IMG/VR virus record: IMGVR_UViG_3300037521_000345
Coordinates: 1-64,000 of that record
Source of the DNA: a virus
DNA length: 64,000 nucleotides
Reading direction: 5' to 3' (one strand)
The translations under genes were made by a program, and so were the position numbers. The notes under the pieces were generated by a model. That model searched no databases. It was not told where the DNA came from and saw only the letters and a list, made by a program, of their open reading frames with translations. Shown here one piece after another: positions 51,270 through 59,728 of this stretch (the stretch's first letter is position 1; each line of letters opens with the position of its first letter).

Positions 51270-51653
51270 ATGGGTCTTGATATTGAAAAAATTAAAGAGT
51301 CTTCAACATGGATTCCTGATAAAAGAGCAATACAATGGACCGAACAATGGATAGGAAATCAATTAAAAAAATCTGAATGCTTTATATGGGTATCATCTTT
51401 TTTCTCAATTAAATTTTCTACAGACTTAAATTATGCTACTATAACTGATGTAAACTTTCCTATTTATGAACCCTCTGAAAAAACTTTTGAAAATTTAGCA
51501 AGAACAATAAAAATATTAGAAAAATTAAACTATAACGTTGATTCTAATGAAAAAATAGTTGCAAATTTAGGTATAGAAACAAGAGTTATTGATGATCGAA
51601 CTATTGATAAATATATATATATACCCAAGTCAAAATATTCTGATAAAAATTAG
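51270..51653 (+). CDS. Hypothetical protein
   Basis: This 127-residue alpha/beta protein has a Trp-rich N-terminus (STWIPDKRAIQWTEQWIG). It lies between the topoisomerase and methylase genes behind AAGGAG. No family is recognised. Confidence 0.55.
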   Translation: MGLDIEKIKESSTWIPDKRAIQWTEQWIGNQLKKSECFIWVSSFFSIKFSTDLNYATITDVNFPIYEPSEKTFENLARTIKILEKLNYNVDSNEKIVANLGIETRVIDDRTIDKYIYIPKSKYSDKN

Positions 51654-51666
51654 TAAGAGGTAAAAT

Positions 51667-52488
51667 ATGATTTATAGTGTTATATCTAGACAAGGTGGAA
51701 AAAGTAGATTAGTAAGATATATTAGACATATCTTTCCTCGTCAACATAAATTTTATGGAGAAGTTTTTGGTGGTGCTGCTTGGATTCTATTAAATAAAGA
51801 ACCATCTCTAATAGAAATATTCAATGATATTGATGGAAATGTTATAAATTTATTTAGAATCATTAGAGATTTTCCTGGAGAATTTGTAAATAGATTTAGA
51901 TATGATATTATAGCAAGAGAAACATTTGATGAATATAAAGATATAGATTTACATCTTCTTGATCCATTTGATCGTGCAGTAAAATATTATTATGTTTATT
52001 GTAATTCGTTTGCCGCAGATATGAATACATTTATTAAGAGAGATAAGAGTACAAATCCAAATAGATTTCATGCAAGATTACCTGATATTGTTGAAAAATT
52101 TACAAACAGGATGCAGAATGTTGTTATAGAAAATTTGGATTTTAGAGAATTTTTTAATAAATACAATGGCAAGGAATGGTTATTTTATTTAGATCCACCC
52201 TATTATGGAGTTGAAGGATATGAAGAACCATTTAATGAACAAGAGCATAAAGATTTAGCATATATTCTCTCTAATAAATTTGAAGGAAAATTTATACTTT
52301 CTTATAATGATACTCCAGAAATTAGAAATTTGTACTCACAATTTAAAATTAGAAATTTAGATATAATATATCAAGCAGCAAATCGACCTCAAGTTAATAA
52401 AGATTTATCTGGACAGAAATCAGAACTTATCATTGCTAATTTTAAAGCTAATTTTGAATTTATTCGCGAAAAACATTTAGATTTTTGA
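51667..52488 (+). CDS. DNA adenine N6-methyltransferase, D12 (Dam-like) class
   Basis: This 273-residue protein has an N-terminal RQGGKSRLVRYI (AdoMet-binding region), FYGEVFGGAAW and NDIDGNVINLFR. The catalytic DPPY near residues 175-178 matches the D12 class, which methylates adenine at N6 in short palindromes such as GATC. Phages use such enzymes to protect DNA from host restriction. A restriction-endonuclease-like gene follows 13 bases later, so the two may form a modification/cleavage pair. The target site cannot be read from the sequence. Confidence 0.85.
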   Translation: MIYSVISRQGGKSRLVRYIRHIFPRQHKFYGEVFGGAAWILLNKEPSLIEIFNDIDGNVINLFRIIRDFPGEFVNRFRYDIIARETFDEYKDIDLHLLDPFDRAVKYYYVYCNSFAADMNTFIKRDKSTNPNRFHARLPDIVEKFTNRMQNVVIENLDFREFFNKYNGKEWLFYLDPPYYGVEGYEEPFNEQEHKDLAYILSNKFEGKFILSYNDTPEIRNLYSQFKIRNLDIIYQAANRPQVNKDLSGQKSELIIANFKANFEFIREKHLDF

Positions 52489-52500
52489 AAGGAAAAAATA

Positions 52501-53436
52501 ATGAAGGGAAAAGTAATTCAAATTATACGAACATTTCCACATGGTAATAAATTGTATAGACGTTCAGAAGGTCATCCAGAAGAAAAACCATTATTACAAC
52601 AACTAAAATCAGCTTATATAATTTGGAAAAATAGTTGTCTCAAAGTTACTATCACTAATGAAAATGACTTAAAACAAATTATTCAATATACAAATAATTA
52701 TATAGATTTCTGGCATCAAGAAATATTTGATAAGATAAGAAACAATGGACAAAGTCAATTATATCCTTCAGTTCTTGAGGAAACAATGTACTATCTTTTT
52801 AATACTATTGTTAAACCACCTTTAGTCTGTGGAACTCGTACAATTTGTATTAGTTCATATATAAAACCATATAATGAACTTAATTTTAATGCCTTTTATG
52901 AAGACAATTTGTGTTTTGAAACAATGGATGCAGATTTTGTTATTGGTATGTTAATAGATTCTATGATTACTAAAAAGAAAGAAATTATTCCATTTGTAAT
53001 TATAGAAAATAAAAAATATGCTGATAAAACTATGCGAGGGAGAGGGGAAGATATAAAATTAAAACTAAAAAGATTTTCTACAGACTGTTTATATGCATTT
53101 GTAGTAGATATATTAAGAGGTGGTTCAATTTCAAAAGACTTCAATCCAAACCTATGCACAATAGATCAAATTTATGGTGTAAGAGAATGGAACGATGATA
53201 GCAAAAATGAACTAAAAGAAAATGTAGTTTTTACATTATTTTCAGATGTAGTATATCACTTACATAAAATTAAAAAAGAGAGTATATCTATGGAAGAAAG
53301 ATTTAATAGGGGATTTATGATGGATCGATATACACCACCCCTACCTGAAGTGTTTCAGATTGTAGAAGAGTTTCAAAAAATTAAACCTATCACCGAACAA
53401 CCAATAATAATGTTTAATAAGGAAAATATCACATGA
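52501..53436 (+). CDS. Possible PD-(D/E)XK restriction endonuclease (Bpu10I-like)
   Basis: In this 311-residue protein, YPSVLEETMYYLF, MDADFVIG and FVIIENKKYADKTM, followed by KLKRFSTDCLYAFVVDIL, fit a PD-(D/E)XK nuclease core similar to type II enzymes of the Bpu10I kind. Directly upstream is a D12 adenine methylase, the expected partner. The putative ENKK active site differs slightly from the usual E-x-K. If it is a nuclease, it could destroy unmethylated competing DNA. The call is tentative. Confidence 0.45.
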   Translation: MKGKVIQIIRTFPHGNKLYRRSEGHPEEKPLLQQLKSAYIIWKNSCLKVTITNENDLKQIIQYTNNYIDFWHQEIFDKIRNNGQSQLYPSVLEETMYYLFNTIVKPPLVCGTRTICISSYIKPYNELNFNAFYEDNLCFETMDADFVIGMLIDSMITKKKEIIPFVIIENKKYADKTMRGRGEDIKLKLKRFSTDCLYAFVVDILRGGSISKDFNPNLCTIDQIYGVREWNDDSKNELKENVVFTLFSDVVYHLHKIKKESISMEERFNRGFMMDRYTPPLPEVFQIVEEFQKIKPITEQPIIMFNKENIT

Positions 53437-53597
53437 GGCAAAAAACCTTAACAAAACAGTGTGACAACTGTAGCTTCTGTATAATGAATGATAAAAACCA
53501 ATTATGTTGTGGTTGGGGTAATAGTAAAAGTATTAAAATATTGAATACTCCAAAAAGAAAAAAAGGTTATCCAGAATGTAATCTTATCAAGAGTTAA
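53433..53597 (+). CDS. Small Cys-rich protein (CDNCSFC)
   Basis: This is a 54-residue protein whose ATG overlaps the preceding stop (ATGA). It has CDNCSFC at 10-16, then a CC pair (25-26) and a last Cys near 49, similar in layout to the 61-residue protein at 2822. It is basic in the second half. The shared pattern suggests two members of one small metal-binding family. Confidence 0.55.
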   Translation: MRQKTLTKQCDNCSFCIMNDKNQLCCGWGNSKSIKILNTPKRKKGYPECNLIKS

Positions 53598-53618
53598 CAT
53601 TTAAATAGGAGTTTAATA

Positions 53619-54068
53619 ATGGGAACAAGAGCAGATTTCTATATTGATAATAAGGGAGATATGACGTGGATGGGTAGTATATATAATGATGGTGAACCCT
53701 GGCATATGCCAATCACGTTGTTAGCACAAATTAACCCTGTAATGTTTGCAGAACAATTGAGTGAATTTCTTGAAAAGATTAGACATACAGATCAAATGTG
53801 GCCATGGACATGGGAAGATAGTCGTTCAACAGATTACTCATATATTCTTGATTGTGAAAGGGGCAGAGTAGTTGGATTTTCTTCATCAGATAAAATGATC
53901 TTTGATCCATTGAGAGTAACAGTTGGAGAGGATTTAAACTCATCAAAGATTGCAAATGCTATACCAAATTTTCCAAAACTAGGAGATGGAAATGGATCGA
54001 AATCTTCCAAACCTTTACAGAGAATACGGGACATATTCAAATTACAGAAATTTCCCTTTAGATCTTGA
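53619..54068 (+). CDS. Hypothetical phage protein
   Basis: This 149-residue protein begins MGTRADFYIDNKGDMTWMGSI, a type of start I recognise from conserved phage hypotheticals. Trp- and Asp-rich segments follow (MWPWTWEDSRSTDYSYI). Its last 77 bases overlap the topoisomerase A gene in another frame. Function is unknown. Confidence 0.6.
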   Translation: MGTRADFYIDNKGDMTWMGSIYNDGEPWHMPITLLAQINPVMFAEQLSEFLEKIRHTDQMWPWTWEDSRSTDYSYILDCERGRVVGFSSSDKMIFDPLRVTVGEDLNSSKIANAIPNFPKLGDGNGSKSSKPLQRIRDIFKLQKFPFRS

Positions 54069-55308
54069 TGGATTAAAACCCGTTGAGAGAAGAGTTTTAT
54101 TATCAGCATTTAAAATTGCAAGAACTAAATTTGCTAAATGCAGACAAGTTGACACTTATACTTGTGGTCATTATCATCCACACGGAGAATGCTATGGAAC
54201 AATAGTTCAATTAGTTAAACAAGGATTCTTAACAGGTCAAGGAAATTTTGGTACAAACGTTGGAATTGAAACTGTTGGACCAGCAGCTCCAAGATATACA
54301 GAATGTAAAATAAATGACTATACATTAAACCTGGCATTTAAGCTGGTCAAATATGTTCCATGGATTCAAACGGAACTTGATGATAAAGAACCAGCTTATC
54401 TTCCAACAATGTTTCCAGTATGTTTGATGGGAAAAGAATACACTCAAGGTATTGGATTTGGATATAAAACATTTATTCCTTGTTATGAAGTTAAAGATTT
54501 ATATAAAAGATTATTATGGTTACTAAATAAACGAAAAACAAAACCCACAATTAAACCAATTACCGACTGTGTAATATTATCAGGTAATGATACATTAGAA
54601 CAATTGTTGACAACTGGAAAAGCAAAAATTGATGTGAGGGGAATAATTCAAGAAGAACCCACAAGAAATAAAGCTATATTAAAATCGTGGCCACCTGGAA
54701 AGAGATTTGAAACAATTTTAAATAGACTTTCAAAACATTTTGAAAACGCTGATATTGGATTTACAGATTTATCAGTAACAGATACACAAATTGTATTTCA
54801 AGTTTTGAAAAATAGAAATAGAGATATAATGTATCGAAGATTTGTAAAAGATTTAAAAGAATCAGTTAATGGTTCAATTTCATTTGAAACTATAACAGTT
54901 AATACAAATGAAAATCAAAGAGTAGTACATAAATCAATAGATCAATTATTATTAGATACATATTCTGCTTATTGTAAAACAACAGAAATAATGATCAGGC
55001 AAGAAATTGAAAGACATGCTCAACTTATTAAAGAATATGAAGCATTGAGAAAAATTAGACCAGTTATCGCAAGTGGAGTTTCGAATAAATTATCACAAGA
55101 AAATATATTAGATGAAATTAAAAGATTAACAGATGTATCTAAAAAAATTGCTAAAGAATTAATGAATAAATATAAAATAAGTAAGTTATTAACATTAGAT
55201 ATAGATACAAATGAAATAAACAATCAAATGAATCAACTAAATCGACTAATCAAACAAATAGTTCCATACGTATTAAAGGGATATGATGATTTCCTTAAGT
55301 TAAAATAA
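53992..55308 (+). CDS. 52: Type II topoisomerase cleavage subunit (GyrA/T4 gp52-like)
   Basis: In this 438-residue protein, Y102 in PAAPRYTECK is the nucleophile that forms the covalent DNA link. HYHPHGECYG and QGNFGTN are the conserved DNA-gate segments. The C-terminal DNA-wrapping domain of gyrase is absent, so it is T4 gp52-like and not expected to supercoil. I place the start at ATG 53992, six bases after AGGAG. It overlaps the upstream gene by 77 bases. Its partner is encoded at 49464, five genes earlier. Confidence 0.9.
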   Translation: MDRNLPNLYREYGTYSNYRNFPLDLDGLKPVERRVLLSAFKIARTKFAKCRQVDTYTCGHYHPHGECYGTIVQLVKQGFLTGQGNFGTNVGIETVGPAAPRYTECKINDYTLNLAFKLVKYVPWIQTELDDKEPAYLPTMFPVCLMGKEYTQGIGFGYKTFIPCYEVKDLYKRLLWLLNKRKTKPTIKPITDCVILSGNDTLEQLLTTGKAKIDVRGIIQEEPTRNKAILKSWPPGKRFETILNRLSKHFENADIGFTDLSVTDTQIVFQVLKNRNRDIMYRRFVKDLKESVNGSISFETITVNTNENQRVVHKSIDQLLLDTYSAYCKTTEIMIRQEIERHAQLIKEYEALRKIRPVIASGVSNKLSQENILDEIKRLTDVSKKIAKELMNKYKISKLLTLDIDTNEINNQMNQLNRLIKQIVPYVLKGYDDFLKLK

Positions 55309-55322
55309 TGGAGGATATTAAT

Positions 55323-55757
55323 ATGTTTCGTATTGAAAAAAGATTTACAATACCCATTGGACATAGATTGAGCAAACATAAAGGAAGATGTTCATCAATT
55401 CATGGTCATAATTTTACAATCCTTGTTGGAATAGCAAATTTTGAGTTAGATGAGAATGATATGCTCATTGATTTTTCAGAATTAAAATCATTGGTAAATA
55501 ATATAATTGATTCCTATGATCATGCATTATTAGTCAATAAAACTGATTTAGAATGGTTAGGACCATTAACAGAAAAATTAAATCTTCGAGCACATAAGTT
55601 TGATAATAAAAATTATGATCCAACAGCTGAAAGACTATCAGAACAATTATTTTTAAAATTAAAAGCTATTTTTACACCATATAGTTTTAGACTTGATTAT
55701 GTAACAGTTTATGAAAATGAAAATTCTAAAGCAACTTACTCTGAGGAATGGTCATGA
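55323..55757 (+). CDS. queD: 6-carboxy-tetrahydropterin synthase homologue (QueD)
   Basis: This 144-residue protein starts at ATG 55323, eight bases after GGAGG; the upstream ATG at 55308 includes that site. H14, H27 and H29 (SSIHGHNF) bind zinc, C23 is the catalytic Cys, and YDHALL and VYENENS complete the QueD active site. QueD makes a precursor of 7-deazaguanine for queuosine in tRNA, or for deazaguanine DNA modification in phages. A queuosine-salvage-like protein is encoded at 13608. No QueC or FolE is seen in this window. Confidence 0.85.
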   Translation: MFRIEKRFTIPIGHRLSKHKGRCSSIHGHNFTILVGIANFELDENDMLIDFSELKSLVNNIIDSYDHALLVNKTDLEWLGPLTEKLNLRAHKFDNKNYDPTAERLSEQLFLKLKAIFTPYSFRLDYVTVYENENSKATYSEEWS

Positions 55758-56236
55758 ATACTTCTCAATATGGATTGTTTAGAATATTAAAAAAAATGGA
55801 TGACATTAGAGAAAGAAAAAAAATTATTTCCTATGATAAACTAGTAAAATTTTGTGAGCAGTATCTTCTAACTATAGAAAATTCAATTATATTTACTGGT
55901 ATGTATGATGGTTGTTGGAATTTCAAAACTAATACTAGTTATAAAAATTATAGATATAATTTTTATTCATTATCAAGATACATTGATGATGAAATTATGA
56001 AAAAGAAAGATGTAGAATCAATATTTAATCTCTATGATAAAAAAATGGAGTATATTTTAAATCTTACTATTATAGAAAATAAAATTTTATATGATAAATT
56101 TAATGAATTAAGAGAAAAATATCTTAAAGAAGATGATATTTTTAATTTCGATTCATTACAAAAACCAGATTCAGGAATAAAAGTAAAACAAATAGTTAAA
56201 TATAAATTTGATCCAACAAATTTATTGACAGCATGA
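55754..56236 (+). CDS. Hypothetical protein
   Basis: This is a 160-residue basic, helical, Lys/Tyr-rich protein starting at ATG 55754, which overlaps the queD stop. It has no recognised motif. It lies between queD and uvsW. Confidence 0.55.
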   Translation: MNTSQYGLFRILKKMDDIRERKKIISYDKLVKFCEQYLLTIENSIIFTGMYDGCWNFKTNTSYKNYRYNFYSLSRYIDDEIMKKKDVESIFNLYDKKMEYILNLTIIENKILYDKFNELREKYLKEDDIFNFDSLQKPDSGIKVKQIVKYKFDPTNLLTA

Positions 56237-56246
56237 GGAGAAAGGT

Positions 56247-57650
56247 ATGAATATTATTAAAAGATCTGGTTTACTCATTCCAAAAAAATATAAACAACAT
56301 CAATTTTATCGAATGATTGTAAACCATCTTATAAGAAGAATAAAGAATTTTCAAAATTCTACCTATGATACAAATATTTTTTATTTAGAATCAGATGACT
56401 ATTTAATGATACCAAGATGTTTTCCTATCAAAGATTATATATCTAATATTCAAATAGAGGATATAAGACATGAGGGAGCAGATATTAAAATTGAACATAA
56501 CATTGTTCCAAGAAGTGAAGCACAAAAAAGAGCAATGGCACAAATGCTAAATTCTGAAAATTGTATTCTTCAATTATCTCCTGGTGTTGGTAAAACTGTT
56601 GTTTCAATCCATACTATTGCAGTCAGAAAAAAGAAAAGTTTTATTTTAGTTCATAGAGATGCATTAGCAGAACAATGGCAAAAAAGAATAAAATCATTTA
56701 CTAATCTTGAAGATGAAGAAGTTGCAAGACTAACATCAGCAACCTTTGAAAAAGATTTAGATAAATCAATAATTGTTGCTACAACACAAACATTTATATC
56801 TCTTTTAAAAAGAAATAGAACTAAATTTTTAACAGCACTGAATGAAGCAAATATTGGAATCTTTATTGCTGATGAGGTTCATACATCAGTTGGAGCTCCA
56901 ACATTTTCAGAATGTTCTATCCATATGCCATCAAAATATGCATATGGATTAAGTGCTACTCCATATAGATATGATGGTAATGGAGATATAATTGAATATC
57001 ACTTGGGAGAAATCTTTTCTGATGATGATATAGAAGGGACTATGGGCGCAAAAGTAACTGCTATACTACTTGATTATCAAATTGATACTCCCAAAAGATA
57101 TACTTATATTAGATGGGGTGGTGATTTTCAAAGAGCAAGATATTTTAATTTAATGAAAAAATCTGAAACATTTATGAGAGTTATAAAAGGATTATTAATA
57201 AAATTAAAAGAAAATAGAGATTTAATATGTATCTCGGAACGAATTAAATTGATTGAAGAACTTTATAACTGGTTACCATCAGAAAGTAAATCAAAATTTT
57301 GTGGATCAGCTAAATTAGATCAGTTAGAATATAAAATGACATTTGCAACACCAGGTAAGTGTAGAGATGGCATTGATGTTCCACAAAAAGATTGTGTTAT
57401 TATGACTTCACCAATTACAAATATTGAGCAATTGACTGGCAGAGTTACCAGAAATCATCCAAATAAAAAGACTCCAATAATAATTGATATGATAGATTAT
57501 GGTTGTAGAGAAATGTCAAGGACAATGCACAATCGAATTAAATTTTATGATAAAAAGGGGTGGCCAGTTCAATTTCTTCTAGCAACAAAGGATAAAATAA
57601 TTCAACTAGATCAAGAACGTGCATATGAAATTATCAATGGAAAAGTATAA
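56247..57650 (+). CDS. uvsW: UvsW-like superfamily 2 DNA helicase
   Basis: In this 467-residue protein, SEAQKRAMAQML precedes Walker A SPGVGKT. DEVH is motif II, SATPYR is motif III and ERIKLIEELYNWLP opens the second RecA-like domain, ending in QLTGRVTRNHPNK (motif VI). T4 UvsW (about 500 residues) unwinds branched intermediates and R-loops and helps switch from origin- to recombination-dependent replication. UvsX and gp46/gp47 homologues are also present. Its stop overlaps the next start. Confidence 0.85.
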   Translation: MNIIKRSGLLIPKKYKQHQFYRMIVNHLIRRIKNFQNSTYDTNIFYLESDDYLMIPRCFPIKDYISNIQIEDIRHEGADIKIEHNIVPRSEAQKRAMAQMLNSENCILQLSPGVGKTVVSIHTIAVRKKKSFILVHRDALAEQWQKRIKSFTNLEDEEVARLTSATFEKDLDKSIIVATTQTFISLLKRNRTKFLTALNEANIGIFIADEVHTSVGAPTFSECSIHMPSKYAYGLSATPYRYDGNGDIIEYHLGEIFSDDDIEGTMGAKVTAILLDYQIDTPKRYTYIRWGGDFQRARYFNLMKKSETFMRVIKGLLIKLKENRDLICISERIKLIEELYNWLPSESKSKFCGSAKLDQLEYKMTFATPGKCRDGIDVPQKDCVIMTSPITNIEQLTGRVTRNHPNKKTPIIIDMIDYGCREMSRTMHNRIKFYDKKGWPVQFLLATKDKIIQLDQERAYEIINGKV

Positions 57651-57949
57651 TGAGAATCAAAATAGATTTTACAACCAATAGTTCATCAGCTTCTTTTATG
57701 ATACCAAAGTCATGTTTAACTGAACAACAGATGATGATGATAAGAGATCATATTGAAACAGCTCTTTATCTGATGAAAAAGGATGACTCATATAAGTTTA
57801 GTTATGTTAATGAACGTACAGGATGGACAATATTTGAATCAAAGCATTCAATTCAGGGTTCAACGTCAATGGATAATTTTGATATGTTTGAATTTTTAAT
57901 TGCTATAGGAGTGGAGGGTCCAGAGATTCATTATGAAAAATGCGGTTGA
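57650..57949 (+). CDS. Small hypothetical protein with N-terminal TNSSSASF motif
   Basis: This 99-residue protein begins KIDFTTNSSSASF, a form of the DFVTNSSSSSF leader that I recognise at the start of many small phage and bacterial proteins of unknown role. The rest is an alpha/beta sequence. The start overlaps the uvsW stop and the 3' end overlaps the next gene. Confidence 0.6.
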   Translation: MRIKIDFTTNSSSASFMIPKSCLTEQQMMMIRDHIETALYLMKKDDSYKFSYVNERTGWTIFESKHSIQGSTSMDNFDMFEFLIAIGVEGPEIHYEKCG

Positions 57950-58124
57950 TATAGAGAAAGGACCAATACAATACATTTATTATATGACTCAATTAGAAGA
58001 TAGTCCTTGTCAAATATGTTTAGTTCAAGCATTATGTTCTAAATCATTTCTTGACAATAGCGCATGTGATTTATTTACTGAATTTATTGAAAAGAAAGAA
58101 AAAGACGTAATGGAGAAAGAATGA
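57933..58124 (+). CDS. Small Cys protein, tandem paralogue 1
   Basis: This 63-residue protein contains SPCQICLVQALCSKS and a further Cys in SACDLF. Its neighbour at 58121 repeats the same layout, so the pair arose by tandem duplication. The Cys spacing (CxxC, then CSK, then C) could bind metal. Its stop overlaps the paralogue's start (ATGA). Confidence 0.55.
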   Translation: MKNAVDIEKGPIQYIYYMTQLEDSPCQICLVQALCSKSFLDNSACDLFTEFIEKKEKDVMEKE

Positions 58125-58345
58125 AATTAACCGATGAAGGACCAATACAATTTATCCGTGAAAAACAATCAATGTATTTTTACTATTATATGACAAAGCT
58201 AACCGATAGTCCTTGTCAGATATGTATTGTTCAACTAATGTGTTCTAAATCAGTTTTTAAAGATACCGCATGTAATTTATTTGTAGAATTTATCAACAAG
58301 AAAGAAAAGGAAGTAGAAAAAGAGGGTATATGGATTTATACATGA
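58121..58345 (+). CDS. Small Cys protein, tandem paralogue 2
   Basis: This 74-residue protein contains SPCQICIVQLMCSKS and TACNLF in the same order and spacing as the 63-residue gene before it. Both start with a similar GPIQ segment. The N-terminus is longer by about ten residues. Function is unknown. Confidence 0.55.
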   Translation: MKLTDEGPIQFIREKQSMYFYYYMTKLTDSPCQICIVQLMCSKSVFKDTACNLFVEFINKKEKEVEKEGIWIYT

Positions 58346-58366
58346 GAAAGAAAAAATGGAGGAAAA

Positions 58367-58708
58367 ATGAGTAGTCATGCAATAACATATACAGTTTGTA
58401 TTCCTCATAATTTTCATCCTAGTCGTGGAGAAGCAATACAAATAAATAATGATACATCGTTTCATGATATAGGAATTTCAAATAAAGAACTCTTTCCAAA
58501 GATGCTTGAATATATAAAAATTCTGAAGGAGGGAGGTCATATTTGGTATTATGGAGAACATGGTATCAATCCACAATTATTTCATATTATAGTTAAGATA
58601 TGTTATCGCTATAAATATATTTTATCAGAGATAGACAATGGAGGAACTGATATTATACAAGGAGTATTACCCAAAGTTTTAAAGAGAATATTAGAAGAGG
58701 AGATATAA
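58367..58708 (+). CDS. Hypothetical protein
   Basis: This is a 113-residue protein behind GGAGG. It has IPHNFHPSRGEAIQ near the start and GGHIWYYGEHGINPQL near the middle, rich in His and aromatic residues. It stops directly before the gp47-like start. No family is recognised. Confidence 0.55.
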   Translation: MSSHAITYTVCIPHNFHPSRGEAIQINNDTSFHDIGISNKELFPKMLEYIKILKEGGHIWYYGEHGINPQLFHIIVKICYRYKYILSEIDNGGTDIIQGVLPKVLKRILEEEI

Positions 58709-59728
58709 ATGAAATTTGCAATTACAGCAGATATACATCTATCAAGATATGGGCAAGATCCAATTAATCACGAATCAGGTCTACCAGAAAGACTACACGG
58801 AATAGTTCATGCTTTAGATTCAATGGTTACGCATTGTTTAGAAAATGATATTTCTACTTTAGTAATTGGTGGTGATATACTTCACGGTAAGTCAATCATT
58901 TATGCATTAGCTCAAAATATAATGCTTGAGTTTTTTAATGAATATAAAAATATGAATTTTTGGGTTATTGATGGAAACCATGATTTATCTGGAAAGGGCG
59001 ATGACGCTGTTTCTGCATTAAGATCATTGAAAAGTGTTCCAAATGTTGAATGGGTAACTAAAGAACCAAAGAGACAAGACAATATATTATTTATTCCTTA
59101 TTCTACAAAGGTTGCTGATCAAGTTAAACATCGTTCAGCAGATATTTTAATATCTCATTTTGGACTTAGTGAAGGCATATTAAATTCAGGAATAAGTATT
59201 GTTTCAAAGATTAATATGACTGATTTAAGATCGAGATACAAACTTGCTCTATTGGGTCATTATCATAAACCACAAGAAATAATTGAAAAAGATGTTTCAA
59301 TGTATTATGTAGGATCACCAACTCAATTAGATTGGGGAGAGAAAGGAGATAAAAAAAGATTTTTAATCGTTGATACAGATACATTAAAAGTAGAATCAGT
59401 TTTAACAAAAGGTTATAAAAAATTTATTGAAGTCGAATTGACATCTAAAAATAAAGAAGAAGCTATGAAGATGGCAAAGGATGCATATGATAGAGGAGAT
59501 TATATTAAAGTTTTACAAACAGAAAAGGTTGATATTTCAGGATTTGAAGATTATAATGTTATTGATAAAACTGAAACTGATGTGACTGATAGGGGCATTA
59601 CAAGTACAATGTCTCAAAAAGAAAAATTAGAAAGATATCTTGAAATAAAAGAAATTCCAGAAAATCAAATACAAGAATATTTAGAAATAGGACTTCAAAT
59701 AATTGATGCTTGTGAGGTGAATCAATGA
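58709..59728 (+). CDS. 47: Recombination nuclease subunit, SbcD/gp47-like
   Basis: This 339-residue calcineurin-like phosphoesterase has the Mre11/SbcD metal motifs in order: TADIHL, GGDILHG, IDGNHD and LLGHYHKP. With gp46 it resects DNA ends for recombination-dependent replication. T4 gp47 is also 339 residues. Its stop overlaps the gp46 start (ATGA). Confidence 0.92.
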   Translation: MKFAITADIHLSRYGQDPINHESGLPERLHGIVHALDSMVTHCLENDISTLVIGGDILHGKSIIYALAQNIMLEFFNEYKNMNFWVIDGNHDLSGKGDDAVSALRSLKSVPNVEWVTKEPKRQDNILFIPYSTKVADQVKHRSADILISHFGLSEGILNSGISIVSKINMTDLRSRYKLALLGHYHKPQEIIEKDVSMYYVGSPTQLDWGEKGDKKRFLIVDTDTLKVESVLTKGYKKFIEVELTSKNKEEAMKMAKDAYDRGDYIKVLQTEKVDISGFEDYNVIDKTETDVTDRGITSTMSQKEKLERYLEIKEIPENQIQEYLEIGLQIIDACEVNQ

